Shown piece after piece: positions 1-4,912 of a DNA stretch of 5,270 nt (position 1 is its first letter; each line of letters begins with the position of its first letter). Made by a program: the position numbers and the translations under genes. The DNA is from Candidatus Kerfeldbacteria bacterium (GTDB lineage Bacteria; Patescibacteriota; Patescibacteriia; SBBC01; CAIJZX01). Location: positions 1 through 5,270 of the forward strand of contig JACQBO010000061.1 in NCBI GenBank assembly GCA_016194465.1, written 5' to 3'. The notes beneath the pieces were generated by a model. That model was not told the DNA's origin. It saw only the letters and a list, made by a program, of their open reading frames with translations, and searched no databases.

Positions 1-1292
1 ATGGCTGATTTTACGGCGGCGAAATTCGCGCCGTCCCTGGTCGAACCATAGATCACGATTTCGTCCAGGTCAAACGGATCGTTATTTTTCTTCCGCACTT
101 CGAGCTGCCACTCGTCCAAGCCTTTGATGCCGGACATGATGGGAAAGACATTATTGAGGTTGACCAACTCGCCTTTTATTTTCGTTAAGTTAAATTCTTT
201 CATGTCCGAGCGGCGCTGGATATCGAGGCGGATCCGCGGCACGGTCCGTCCGCAATTCGGGCAGGGGTCGTCGTCAATGCCTTGGGCCAAGTCACCGGTC
301 CGGTAGCGCACGAGGACCGTGCCTCGCCAGTCCAGCGCCGTGTACACCACCTCACCGGGTTGTCCATCGGGTACGCGCTTGCCCTCAGGGTCAACCAGCT
401 CGATAAACTCAAGATCAGGATAGAGATGGTAGCCGGTGTGTTCCGCACATTGAATCCAGGCGGTCTTGGCTTCGGTCGAGGCGTAGGTAGCCAGGATTTT
501 CACCTCATGCGCGCCGACCTGGACGAGTAGTTCTTTTACTTTGTCCCGGAACGCCGGCGACACCCGCTCCGCCCCAAAAACCATATATTTTAACGATGAC
601 AGGTCGCGTTTCTGGGCAACCGCTTGCCGGAGTATGTGGTAGGAATAACCCGGGATGACCACCAGGACATTCACTTTCAGCCGTTCGATCGAGTCCAGAA
701 TCTTTTGGGTGCCCATGACTTTTCCGCCGCCGGTGGCCAGCGACGTTAGCCCTGCTTCCAACAAGCCGTAATAGGCCAGCCAAAAACCCAAGTGGGGCGA
801 GTACGGAAACGCGTTGAGGCCAACGTTATCGCGGGAGAAATCCGCCACATTGAACAAGCGCCGCCCGGTCTCGCGCAGCAGTAGTAAGTCATAAGCCGAG
901 TACGTGAACGGGGTCGGCAGGGCCGTCCGGCCAGTGGTAAAGTGGATGTGGAGCGGTTTGAACTCCCACTCCAGTTTTTTCTTTACATCTTGCTTGGTGA
1001 TTTTACCCCAGCCCACTTTGGCTAGCTCGTCTTTGGCAAAGTATTGCTTGATGGAGTGTTCGTCCGGCTGAAGAATAAACTGCCGCGGTTTGCCTCGGTC
1101 TTCCTCAGTCGGAGCCAAGTCAACTTTTGAGGTTAAAGGAATACGTTGCAGATCATCGGTCGAGTCAAAATCGGAAAACTTTAATCCGTGTCGCTCGAAT
1201 AGGCCCTGATAATAGGGAGAAAAGGGAAGTCGATGACGGAAAAACCAGCGCAGTTTTTTGTTTTGTAATGCGCGTTGTGACGCCCGCGACAT
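1..1292 (-). CDS. PaaK-like AMP-forming acyl/aryl-CoA ligase (phenylacetate-CoA ligase family), C-terminus cut by window edge
   Basis: Reading the minus strand from the ATG at 1292 gives 430 open codons to the window edge, with no stop, so the C-terminus is missing. Motifs of the adenylate-forming superfamily, PaaK/F390-synthetase branch, appear in order: a degenerate nucleotide-binding loop HFTTGRTALPTPFTY (about 117-131; families usually show SSGTTGxPT), VFGAERVS (238-245), the adenine-contact motif YASTE (270-274), the ribose-binding YRTGDL (330-335), a CPNCGR cysteine pair (344-349), and PRIRLDIQRRSD (352-363), where the usual GR hinge reads QR. The family activates a carboxylic acid with ATP and then forms a thioester, usually with CoA, in the cytosol; the acid used here cannot be told. 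The start has no strong ribosome site; GTG at 1301 is an in-frame alternative. A terminator separates it from the upstream acyltransferase gene, so it probably has its own promoter (a CATAAT -10-like box lies at 1329-1334, with no good -35). The family call is firm; the substrate is unknown. Confidence 0.88.
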   Translation of the reverse strand, partial: MSRASQRALQNKKLRWFFRHRLPFSPYYQGLFERHGLKFSDFDSTDDLQRIPLTSKVDLAPTEEDRGKPRQFILQPDEHSIKQYFAKDELAKVGWGKITKQDVKKKLEWEFKPLHIHFTTGRTALPTPFTYSAYDLLLLRETGRRLFNVADFSRDNVGLNAFPYSPHLGFWLAYYGLLEAGLTSLATGGGKVMGTQKILDSIERLKVNVLVVIPGYSYHILRQAVAQKRDLSSLKYMVFGAERVSPAFRDKVKELLVQVGAHEVKILATYASTEAKTAWIQCAEHTGYHLYPDLEFIELVDPEGKRVPDGQPGEVVYTALDWRGTVLVRYRTGDLAQGIDDDPCPNCGRTVPRIRLDIQRRSDMKEFNLTKIKGELVNLNNVFPIMSGIKGLDEWQLEVRKKNNDPFDLDEIVIYGSTRDGANFAAVKSA

Positions 1293-1334
1293 CTCACTCA
1301 CTCGTTTCCAATCTGAATACATAAAAGAATTATG

Positions 1335-1372
1335 AAGAAAAAACCACGTGGCGCCGAAGGCGCTTTACGTGG
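1335..1372 (-). terminator. Rho-independent terminator after the regulator-acyltransferase operon
   Basis: Read on the minus strand, CCACGT pairs with ACGTGG and, inside a small AAA/C internal loop, GCGCC pairs with GGCGC around a TTC loop. The stem is followed at once by TTTTTTCTTC. It sits 63 bp past the stop of the acyltransferase at 1435 and 43 bp before the ligase start at 1292. On the plus strand the stem is not followed by a T-tract, so it acts leftward. It implies that the ligase is a separate transcription unit or is expressed by read-through. Confidence 0.8.
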
Positions 1373-1434
1373 TGCAGATCCCGTTGCCGCTGGCGGGACA
1401 TGCGGCTGATTTTTTTCCAATTGACATACATACG

Positions 1435-2052
1435 TTAGACTGTTTTATCGCAGAGCGAGGCGATGGCCGTCATTAGTTGTCGCGTATACTCCCGAATGGT
1501 ATCGGGTGAATGTAGCGAAGTCGCGTCCGAAAAGTTCATCGCCCGGCCGATCCGAATTGTGACCGCGTTATTTTTCGACATCAAGTACAGCAGCGATTGT
1601 CCCATATTCCGGCCTGGGCGACAAGCAATCCCCAGCGGGATGATGGGCACGCCGGCTTCAAGCGCCATCCGCACCGTGCCGGTTTTCCCTGGCAACATTT
1701 TGGCGCTGGGGTTCCGCTCTCCTTCAGGGAAGTTGCAAATCACTTGTCCTTGGCGCAGGGCCGCAACTGCCAGGTCAACTGCCCGGGCATGATCCCCGGG
1801 CGGAATCTGAATCGTCACGGTCGTCCACCAATAGTTATTCGTTTTGGTCAGAAAGTGGACGGGAATATTTCGAGCTAAACCGATGGCCGCGGCAATATAG
1901 AAGCCGTCGAGAAAATCCACGTGGTTGGCGGCGATCATAAAGCCCCCTTGGGCCGGCAGACGTTCTATGCCCTGAATCGTCTGAAGTTTTGGTTTGAACA
2001 GCGGATAGGCCAGGGTACTGACTGTTTGGTAGACGAGGTTCGAGGGTTTCAT
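1435..2052 (-). CDS. PlsC-like 1-acyl-sn-glycerol-3-phosphate acyltransferase family protein (copy 1)
   Basis: 205-residue protein of the lysophospholipid acyltransferase (PlsC/LPLAT) superfamily. These are membrane-associated enzymes that move a fatty acyl group from CoA or ACP to a lysophospholipid such as lysophosphatidic acid. The catalytic HX4D motif is NHVDFLD (N43, H44, D49); motif III is FPEGERN (108-114), with Glu where Thr is usual in FPEGTR; motif IV is VPIIPLGI (135-142). A KTG stretch precedes it (123-125). I chose the ATG at 2052 because it overlaps the regulator's stop as ATGA, a typical sign of translational coupling. A start at 2094 would give 14 extra residues lying inside the regulator gene with no supporting features. 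No Shine-Dalgarno sequence is visible, which fits coupling. It shares phrases such as LPAQG and FLTK with the copy at 4238-4900, so the two are paralogues. The acyl acceptor is not predictable. Confidence 0.87.
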   Translation of the reverse strand: MKPSNLVYQTVSTLAYPLFKPKLQTIQGIERLPAQGGFMIAANHVDFLDGFYIAAAIGLARNIPVHFLTKTNNYWWTTVTIQIPPGDHARAVDLAVAALRQGQVICNFPEGERNPSAKMLPGKTGTVRMALEAGVPIIPLGIACRPGRNMGQSLLYLMSKNNAVTIRIGRAMNFSDATSLHSPDTIREYTRQLMTAIASLCDKTV

Positions 2053-2849
2053 GATATGGCAAGTGGTTGAACTGGAGGTCTGTGCTGGGTCCACATGTAA
2101 TCAAACACGCTTTTCAGCATTTGCACAATATACTCGTCTTCGATCAGAACCGCCAGCGGCGCTTTTGGTTGCCAGAGAATTGCTTTGTTGGAAAACAGCT
2201 GAAAGGAAGTCGCGAATGAAGCTGCGCTTTGTAGAACTCGGGTTTCTCTGAGTTGTTCCTTGTCGCTTTTTTGAAGTTCGGTGGCCGCTGCACTGGGCAA
2301 TAACAGCGATCGCATTGTAATACCATGCTTGAGCCGCATTTTTATCCAATCGTTTTCTACCTCCCAGGTTACCAGGCCGATAAAATCCTGCGCCGAGCCG
2401 AAAAATACTGATTCATGATTTTCTTCCTCGATAATACCGCGAAAGAGTTTTAGGTATTGGCCTTGCCCCACCAATACCTTTACTTTCGTTGGCGTTTCGC
2501 CCTGGTGATACATCCCCAGTAAATCCGGCATGGCCGCCACCAAACCATGGTCTAATTCATGGACGTTTTCCTTCTTTTTGCGGATGAGCCCTAGTACTGC
2601 TGTCGGTGGTTCAACCACAAACGTCCGGGTGTATTTTTGGCGCTCGGAAAACTTTGCTAATCCATGCTCTTCCAGGCCGGCGATTAGCTTATAGACATTC
2701 GGTCGGGCCAGATTCATGTGTTTAGCAATGGCCGAAATCGTGGTCGGTCCTAAAGACAGAGAAGTAACGTACAAATCGCTTTCGTGGTCGGTCAATCCTA
2801 GCTCTCGAAGAGAATTGTAAAGCGTTTCTTTCAGTTGTTTCTTGGTCAT
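2049..2849 (-). CDS. TrmB-family transcriptional regulator
   Basis: 266-residue predicted cytosolic DNA-binding protein. Residues about 12-70 form a winged helix-turn-helix of the TrmB type: LRELGLTDHESDLYVTSLSLGP, then SAIAKHMNLARPNVYKLIAGLEEHGL with the recognition helix near 48-60, then a basic wing (SERQKYTRTFVVEPP). Residues about 86-105 are a charged linker helix (LIRKKKENVHELDHGL). Residues about 122-255 look like the effector half found in many TrmB-like proteins (KVKVLVGQGQYLKLFRGIIEE, ESVFFGSAQDF, HGITMRSLLLPS, ending IEDEYIVQMLKSVFDYMW). TrmB proteins were first described as sugar-responsive archaeal regulators; the ligand here is unknown. The ATG at 2849 follows a strong promoter by about 36 nt and has no clear ribosome site. 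The gene overlaps the acyltransferase start by 4 nt and is divergent from the small genes at 3015-3730. Inverted repeats on both promoters suggest it represses itself and its neighbours. Confidence 0.85.
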   Translation of the reverse strand: MTKKQLKETLYNSLRELGLTDHESDLYVTSLSLGPTTISAIAKHMNLARPNVYKLIAGLEEHGLAKFSERQKYTRTFVVEPPTAVLGLIRKKKENVHELDHGLVAAMPDLLGMYHQGETPTKVKVLVGQGQYLKLFRGIIEEENHESVFFGSAQDFIGLVTWEVENDWIKMRLKHGITMRSLLLPSAAATELQKSDKEQLRETRVLQSAASFATSFQLFSNKAILWQPKAPLAVLIEDEYIVQMLKSVFDYMWTQHRPPVQPLAIS

Positions 2850-2855
2850 TTCGGC

Positions 2856-2878
2856 GATTTTCGTATGGAATGAAAATC
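2856..2878 (-). other. Possible leader hairpin before the regulator start
   Basis: GATTTTC and GAAAATC form a perfect 7-bp inverted repeat around a 9-nt loop. It lies between the predicted transcription start (about 2885) and the ATG at 2849, ending 6 nt before the start codon. It is AT-rich, so the RNA stem would be weak. It could also be a protein-binding site. A chance occurrence is possible. Confidence 0.3.
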
Positions 2879-2884
2879 TATATG

Positions 2885-2902
2885 TATACTTAGTATATAC
2901 TA
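2885..2902. promoter_or_regulatory. Predicted operator on the regulator promoter -10 box
   Basis: TATACT-T-AGTATA is a perfect 6-1-6 inverted repeat (2885-2897), and the overlapping TAGTATATACTA (2891-2902) is a perfect 12-bp palindrome. Both cover the -10 hexamer of the leftward promoter, where a bound protein would block RNA polymerase. It shares the TATAC/GTATAC core with the repeat at 2947-2963. By position and family habit the natural binder is the TrmB-type protein encoded just downstream; this is inference. AT-rich DNA and the TATACT -10 box itself raise the chance of accidental palindromes. Confidence 0.55.
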
Positions 2903-2920
2903 TCTTGATTGTTTTGTCAA
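2892..2920 (-). promoter_or_regulatory. Sigma-70-type promoter for the regulator-acyltransferase operon
   Basis: On the minus strand TTGACA (2920-2915) is a perfect -35 box, followed by exactly 17 nt and TATACT (2897-2892), a 5/6 match to the -10 consensus. Transcription should start near 2885, giving a leader of about 36 nt before the ATG at 2849. A run of eight T lies directly upstream of the -35 box. Confidence 0.85.
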
Positions 2921-2936
2921 AAAAAACTATTAGCTA

Positions 2937-2965
2937 TTGACAAAGTTATACACTATGTGTATACT
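2937..2965 (+). promoter_or_regulatory. Sigma-70-type promoter for the two small rightward genes
   Basis: TTGACA (2937-2942), a 17-nt spacer and TATACT (2960-2965) match the consensus at 11 of 12 positions. The two hexamers are identical to those of the leftward promoter. The predicted start is near 2972, giving a leader of about 43 nt with a good ribosome site. The two -35 boxes are back to back, only 16 bp apart, so RNA polymerases on both promoters would compete for the same face of DNA. Confidence 0.85.
2947..2963. promoter_or_regulatory. Predicted operator on the rightward promoter
   Basis: TATACAC-TAT-GTGTATA is a perfect 7-3-7 inverted repeat covering the end of the spacer and most of the -10 box of the rightward promoter. 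It resembles the repeat on the leftward promoter: TATA(C/T)ACTA(T/A), a two-base gap, then GTATAC. It is the clearest candidate for a repressor site in the window. Confidence 0.65.
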
Positions 2966-3003
2966 GTTTCGTTAATGATGGTTCTTTGGCAATTCCATAT
3001 ACT

Positions 3004-3008
3004 GGAGG
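3004..3008 (+). promoter_or_regulatory. Shine-Dalgarno site GGAGG for the 103-aa protein
   Basis: GGAGG lies 6 nt before the ATG at 3015. This near-ideal site fixes the start and shows the reading frame is meant to be translated, in contrast with the leftward genes, which lack clear ribosome sites. Confidence 0.8.
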
Positions 3009-3014
3009 CATCGG

Positions 3015-3326
3015 ATGAGAAATATCGCTTTTAATCAACACCCTCTGGGTCACCACTCTTCCGTTTCGATCAACGATGATGGATCCGGGATTCTAAAGTT
3101 TGTCGAATGCGACTACCTGGAAGACGGCTGGACTATACGAGAGATCGTGACCGACAAGTACACGATTCTCCCTTACGACCAATCACTGCCTTACAGCTCG
3201 TGCTTCCTTGGTGGGTGGTACCGCGTGCCCCACAAGAACGCCGAGGGGTTCAAATGGCTGTGGTATCGGACCAGCAAAGAGGGTTCCTTCGCTTGCTGGT
3301 ACAAGAAGCCATTCGATCCATTCTAG
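3015..3326 (+). CDS. Hypothetical protein, 103 aa, aromatic-rich
   Basis: I do not recognise a family. The reading frame is well supported: consensus promoter, 7-3-7 operator, GGAGG 6 nt before the ATG, and a TAG stop. The product is a small, probably soluble and compact protein with no signal peptide and no membrane segment. It has five Trp (39, 68, 81, 83, 95) and many Tyr, a His-containing start (NQHPLGHHSSVSIN), an acidic stretch (ECDYLEDGW, 31-39), then GGWYRVPHKNAEG and WLWYRTSKEGSFACWYKKPFDPF at the C-terminus. Three Cys (32, 63, 94) are too far apart for an obvious metal knuckle. The alternation of polar and aromatic residues suggests a mainly beta fold, which is an inference. It is first in a two-gene unit with the 109-aa protein and is divergent from the TrmB-type regulator, which probably controls it. 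Function unknown. Confidence 0.75.
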   Translation: MRNIAFNQHPLGHHSSVSINDDGSGILKFVECDYLEDGWTIREIVTDKYTILPYDQSLPYSSCFLGGWYRVPHKNAEGFKWLWYRTSKEGSFACWYKKPFDPF

Positions 3327-3337
3327 AAATGCTCTTT

Positions 3338-3393
3338 GGCACAAGTAAACGGCTTGTGCCTCTCCTTGAGGGAATCAGTGTGGTTTTCTCAAG
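3338..3393 (+). other. Two stem-loops between the small genes
   Basis: GGCACAAG and CTTGTGCC (3338-3360) form a perfect 8-bp stem with a 7-nt loop, 12 nt past the stop of the 103-aa gene. A second pair, CTTGAG (3365-3370) and CTCAAG (3388-3393), follows with a 17-nt loop, just before the next gene's start region. Neither is followed by a real U-tract, so they do not look like full terminators. They could stabilise the upstream message end, attenuate, or control access to the next ribosome site. Confidence 0.5.
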
Positions 3394-3400
3394 CTGAGGA

Positions 3401-3730
3401 ATGATCTTTGAGAGGAGAATAGAATGTTCAAGCAGAGCATGTTTGTTCAACCACGAGTTCAATCGGATGTTCGGCTGCGCGCCCCAAGATTGTCTATATT
3501 GCAATTCAGTTCTGTTCGATAAAGTTCCCGAACTTATCGGGCTTCTCAATGCTTACGACATCAGCCCCACGCAAGTCATCAAAAGTATCCGTACCCATGC
3601 ATTAGCTGAACATCCCGAAAACTTTGCCCTAAACGCGATGGATGGATTCGGCACATGTGTCACCAAGCTTCAACTGCACACTGCGATCCTTATCGCTGCC
3701 GGAGTAATTACTTGCTACCGTAAAAAGTAA
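3401..3730 (+). CDS. Hypothetical cysteine-containing protein, 109 aa
   Basis: I do not recognise a family. The frame from the ATG at 3401 to TAA at 3730 reads like a real protein. The N-terminal third carries C9, C14, C26, C31 and C34, with CAPQDCLYC (26-34) giving a CX4CX2C cluster that could bind zinc or form disulfides. The middle (VPELIGLLNAYDISPTQVIKSIRTHALAE, 42-70) looks helical, and the end is hydrophobic (LHTAILIAAGVITCY, 92-106), possibly a buried helix or weak membrane segment. The start is uncertain. GAGGA abuts the ATG at 3401 with no spacer, whereas a better AGGAG (3413-3417) serves an ATG at 3424 in a different frame that stops after 32 codons (3522). Either translation starts weakly at 3401 or the first ~20 residues are affected by a frameshift. 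It is second in the unit driven from 2937 and ends at a strong terminator. Function unknown. Confidence 0.65.
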   Translation: MIFERRIECSSRACLFNHEFNRMFGCAPQDCLYCNSVLFDKVPELIGLLNAYDISPTQVIKSIRTHALAEHPENFALNAMDGFGTCVTKLQLHTAILIAAGVITCYRKK

Positions 3731-3736
3731 CCCCTT

Positions 3737-3791
3737 CCCCGCCCCGCACCTTTCGCCAAGCGAATAGGTGCGGGGCGGGGATTTTCTTTTT
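3737..3791 (+). terminator. Strong rho-independent terminator, 15-bp GC-rich stem
   Basis: CCCCGCCCCGCACCT (3737-3751) pairs perfectly with AGGTGCGGGGCGGGG (3766-3780). The loop can add five more pairs (TTCGC with GCGAA) next to a one-base bulge. ATTTTCTTTTT follows. It begins 6 nt after the stop of the 109-aa gene and ends 5 nt before the stop codon of the opposing gene at 3797. Its T-tract favours rightward action, but so stable a stem may also stop or protect the convergent leftward transcript. Confidence 0.95.
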
Positions 3792-3796
3792 ACATG

Positions 3797-4051
3797 TTAC
3801 GAAAAAATCTTGCGATCGTCGACCGGGACGTTATGAGCATGAAGCTCGCTCACGAGATTGCGGAGGTACCGGTCAGTGCCTAACAAGTCAATGACAGCCG
3901 CTTTCACTTTCCGGATATCATCAGTGACCTCGTTTATTTTCTCATCTTGGGTGCCGAGCGTTTTGTTAAAATGCTGGATAAAGTCTCGAATGTCCTGGCG
4001 GATTGAAGCAATACCTCCTTCGAACTGTTCGGACGTAATATACCGCGACAT
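3797..4051 (-). CDS. Small predicted coiled-coil protein, 84 aa, function unknown
   Basis: From the ATG at 4051 the product begins MSRYITSEQFEGGIASIRQDI and continues with heptad-like spacing of Ile, Val and Leu among charged residues (about 10-62), ending LVSELHAHNVPVDDRKIFS. It has no signal peptide, membrane segment or cysteine. It resembles in style the short helical hypothetical proteins common in Patescibacteria; this is an impression, not a search result. A longer start at 4087 would add MTSWWPKGFQGF. I prefer 4051 because the predicted promoter (4094-4121) would start transcription at about 4087, leaving no leader for the longer form, and because AGGGA precedes the 4051 ATG, though only 3 nt away. 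It converges on the small-gene unit and shares its terminator region. Leaderless translation from 4087 remains possible. Confidence 0.7.
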   Translation of the reverse strand: MSRYITSEQFEGGIASIRQDIRDFIQHFNKTLGTQDEKINEVTDDIRKVKAAVIDLLGTDRYLRNLVSELHAHNVPVDDRKIFS

Positions 4052-4093
4052 AAATCCCTGAAATCCTTTCGGCCACCAAGATGTCATGAGTAG

Positions 4094-4121
4094 AGGATAG
4101 CAAAAAGACGGCCTATGTCAA
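4094..4121 (-). promoter_or_regulatory. Predicted promoter of the small coiled-coil gene
   Basis: On the minus strand a perfect TTGACA (4121-4116) is followed by 16 nt and TATCCT (4099-4094), a 4/6 match to the -10 consensus. The -35 box lies directly at the outer end of one arm of the inverted repeat. The predicted start is near 4087. The short spacer and weak -10 box suggest a modest or activated promoter. Confidence 0.55.
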
Positions 4122-4222
4122 CCCCGTTAGAGGTGGGATGAGCAGGAACTGTGGAATGATGCATTTTTAGTCTAAAATCTTCCTTTCTCCAATAATAACA
4201 GTCAATCCACCTCTAAGGGGGT
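4121..4222. repeat. 16-bp inverted repeat flanking 70 bp of intergenic DNA
   Basis: ACCCCGTTAGAGGTGG (4121-4136) and CCACCTCTAAGGGGGT (4207-4222) are reverse complements at 15 of 16 positions. They bracket 70 bp that contain a smaller palindrome, TTTTAG-T-CTAAAA (4165-4177). No protein gene is evident between the arms. A mini mobile element (MITE or REP-like), a paired regulatory site or a long-range RNA stem are all possible. Neither arm is followed by a clear T-tract, so it is not an ordinary terminator. Confidence 0.6.
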
Positions 4223-4237
4223 CAAGAGAAGGAGTCA

Positions 4238-4900
4238 TCAATAGGGATAATCCTGTCCGCTCATCCGGCCGACCGCGGTCATCATAGTTCGCGTCAGGCC
4301 TTCCAGTTCTTCCTTCGGCGGCTCCCCGCTTGGCATGGTCCCGAACCGCAGGGGTGGACCAAACGTCAGCGTGACGCGCCGCCAAAAGGCAAATACGTTT
4401 AAGAACATTTGGCCAAAACTAAAGCCGGGTACATTCTTGATCGCCACCGGGATAACCGGCACCTGCGTGGCGAGGAGCAGGCGGGCGGCGCCAGTCTTTC
4501 CTTTCAGCATGACGGCGCGCCAATCAGGATTGATGCTGGGCTTATTTCTTGTGCCCTCGGGAAAAATGCCGATCACGCCGCCGGTGCGAAGATAGGCGAT
4601 CGCCGAGTCGAGGATTTTTTTACGGTCGCGCGGATCGATGGCCAGCATGCCGATCGCCCGAAGTCCGGCCTGGCCCATGACCCTCGACCACCAGCCCGCC
4701 ACGGTCGGCTTGGTCAGGAACATCGGCTGAATATTCCGGGTCCGCAGGAGAGCCACGGACAACGATGGCGCATCAAAGTAACTCGTGTGATTCCCGACGA
4801 GTAGATACGGGCCTTGGGCTGGCAGATGCTCAGCCCCGATGATTTTCACCCGCCACCCCCAGAGCAGAAGACCGAGAAATCGGACAATGGCCGAATACAT
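4238..4900 (-). CDS. PlsC-like 1-acyl-sn-glycerol-3-phosphate acyltransferase family protein (copy 2)
   Basis: 220-residue complete member of the PlsC/LPLAT superfamily, close to the usual length of minimal bacterial PlsC proteins. The N-terminal hydrophobic stretch AIVRFLGLLLWGW (4-16) probably lies in the membrane face. The catalytic motif is NHTSYFD (N37, H38, D43). FLTKPTVAGWW (61-71) and GMLAIDPRDRKK (84-95) cover the motif II region. FPEGTRN (113-119) is a consensus motif III and VPVIPVAI (147-154) motif IV. Of the three copies in the window this one has the most canonical motifs, so it is the best candidate for true lysophosphatidate acylation to phosphatidate. It lies 12 bp downstream of another PlsC-like gene on the same strand, so the two are probably one operon. 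No strong ribosome site is visible before the ATG at 4900. Its TGA stop overlaps an ATG (TGATG) that opens a 23-codon frame, probably not a gene. Confidence 0.9.
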   Translation of the reverse strand: MYSAIVRFLGLLLWGWRVKIIGAEHLPAQGPYLLVGNHTSYFDAPSLSVALLRTRNIQPMFLTKPTVAGWWSRVMGQAGLRAIGMLAIDPRDRKKILDSAIAYLRTGGVIGIFPEGTRNKPSINPDWRAVMLKGKTGAARLLLATQVPVIPVAIKNVPGFSFGQMFLNVFAFWRRVTLTFGPPLRFGTMPSGEPPKEELEGLTRTMMTAVGRMSGQDYPY

Positions 4901-4912
4901 AGAATTACATCA

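Noticed and set aside
124..783. Open frames on both strands (for example plus 124-306 and 282-530, minus 505-783) overlapping the ligase.
   Set aside because: They lie in other frames of a gene with clear family motifs and have no ribosome sites or recognisable products.
1391..1417. Plus-strand GCCGC...GCGGC hairpin followed by a run of T as a rightward terminator.
   Set aside because: The stem is only 5 bp with an 11-nt loop, and no rightward gene lies upstream of it.
1421..1447. Plus-strand TTGACA with TTTATC 17 nt later, just inside the end of PlsC copy 1, as an antisense promoter.
   Set aside because: The -10 match is only 3 of 6 and no rightward gene follows; probably chance.
2975..3034. 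19-codon upstream frame (MMVLWQF...) overlapping the start of the 103-aa gene, as a leader peptide.
   Set aside because: It begins almost at the predicted transcription start with no ribosome site and shows no run of regulatory codons.
4084..4164. 26-codon minus-strand frame (MHHSTVPAH...) whose stop overlaps the ATG at 4087 as ATGA.
   Set aside because: It crosses a repeat arm and the promoter of the next gene, and its ribosome-like site is too far away; the overlap is probably accidental.
4207..4222. Right repeat arm as part of a terminator for the PlsC pair.
   Set aside because: Its partner arm is 70 nt away and no T-tract follows either arm on the minus strand.
4245..4250. Plus-strand GATAAT with GTCAAG 18 nt upstream as an outward promoter from the right repeat arm.
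   Set aside because: The -35 match is poor and it would only give antisense RNA to PlsC copy 2.
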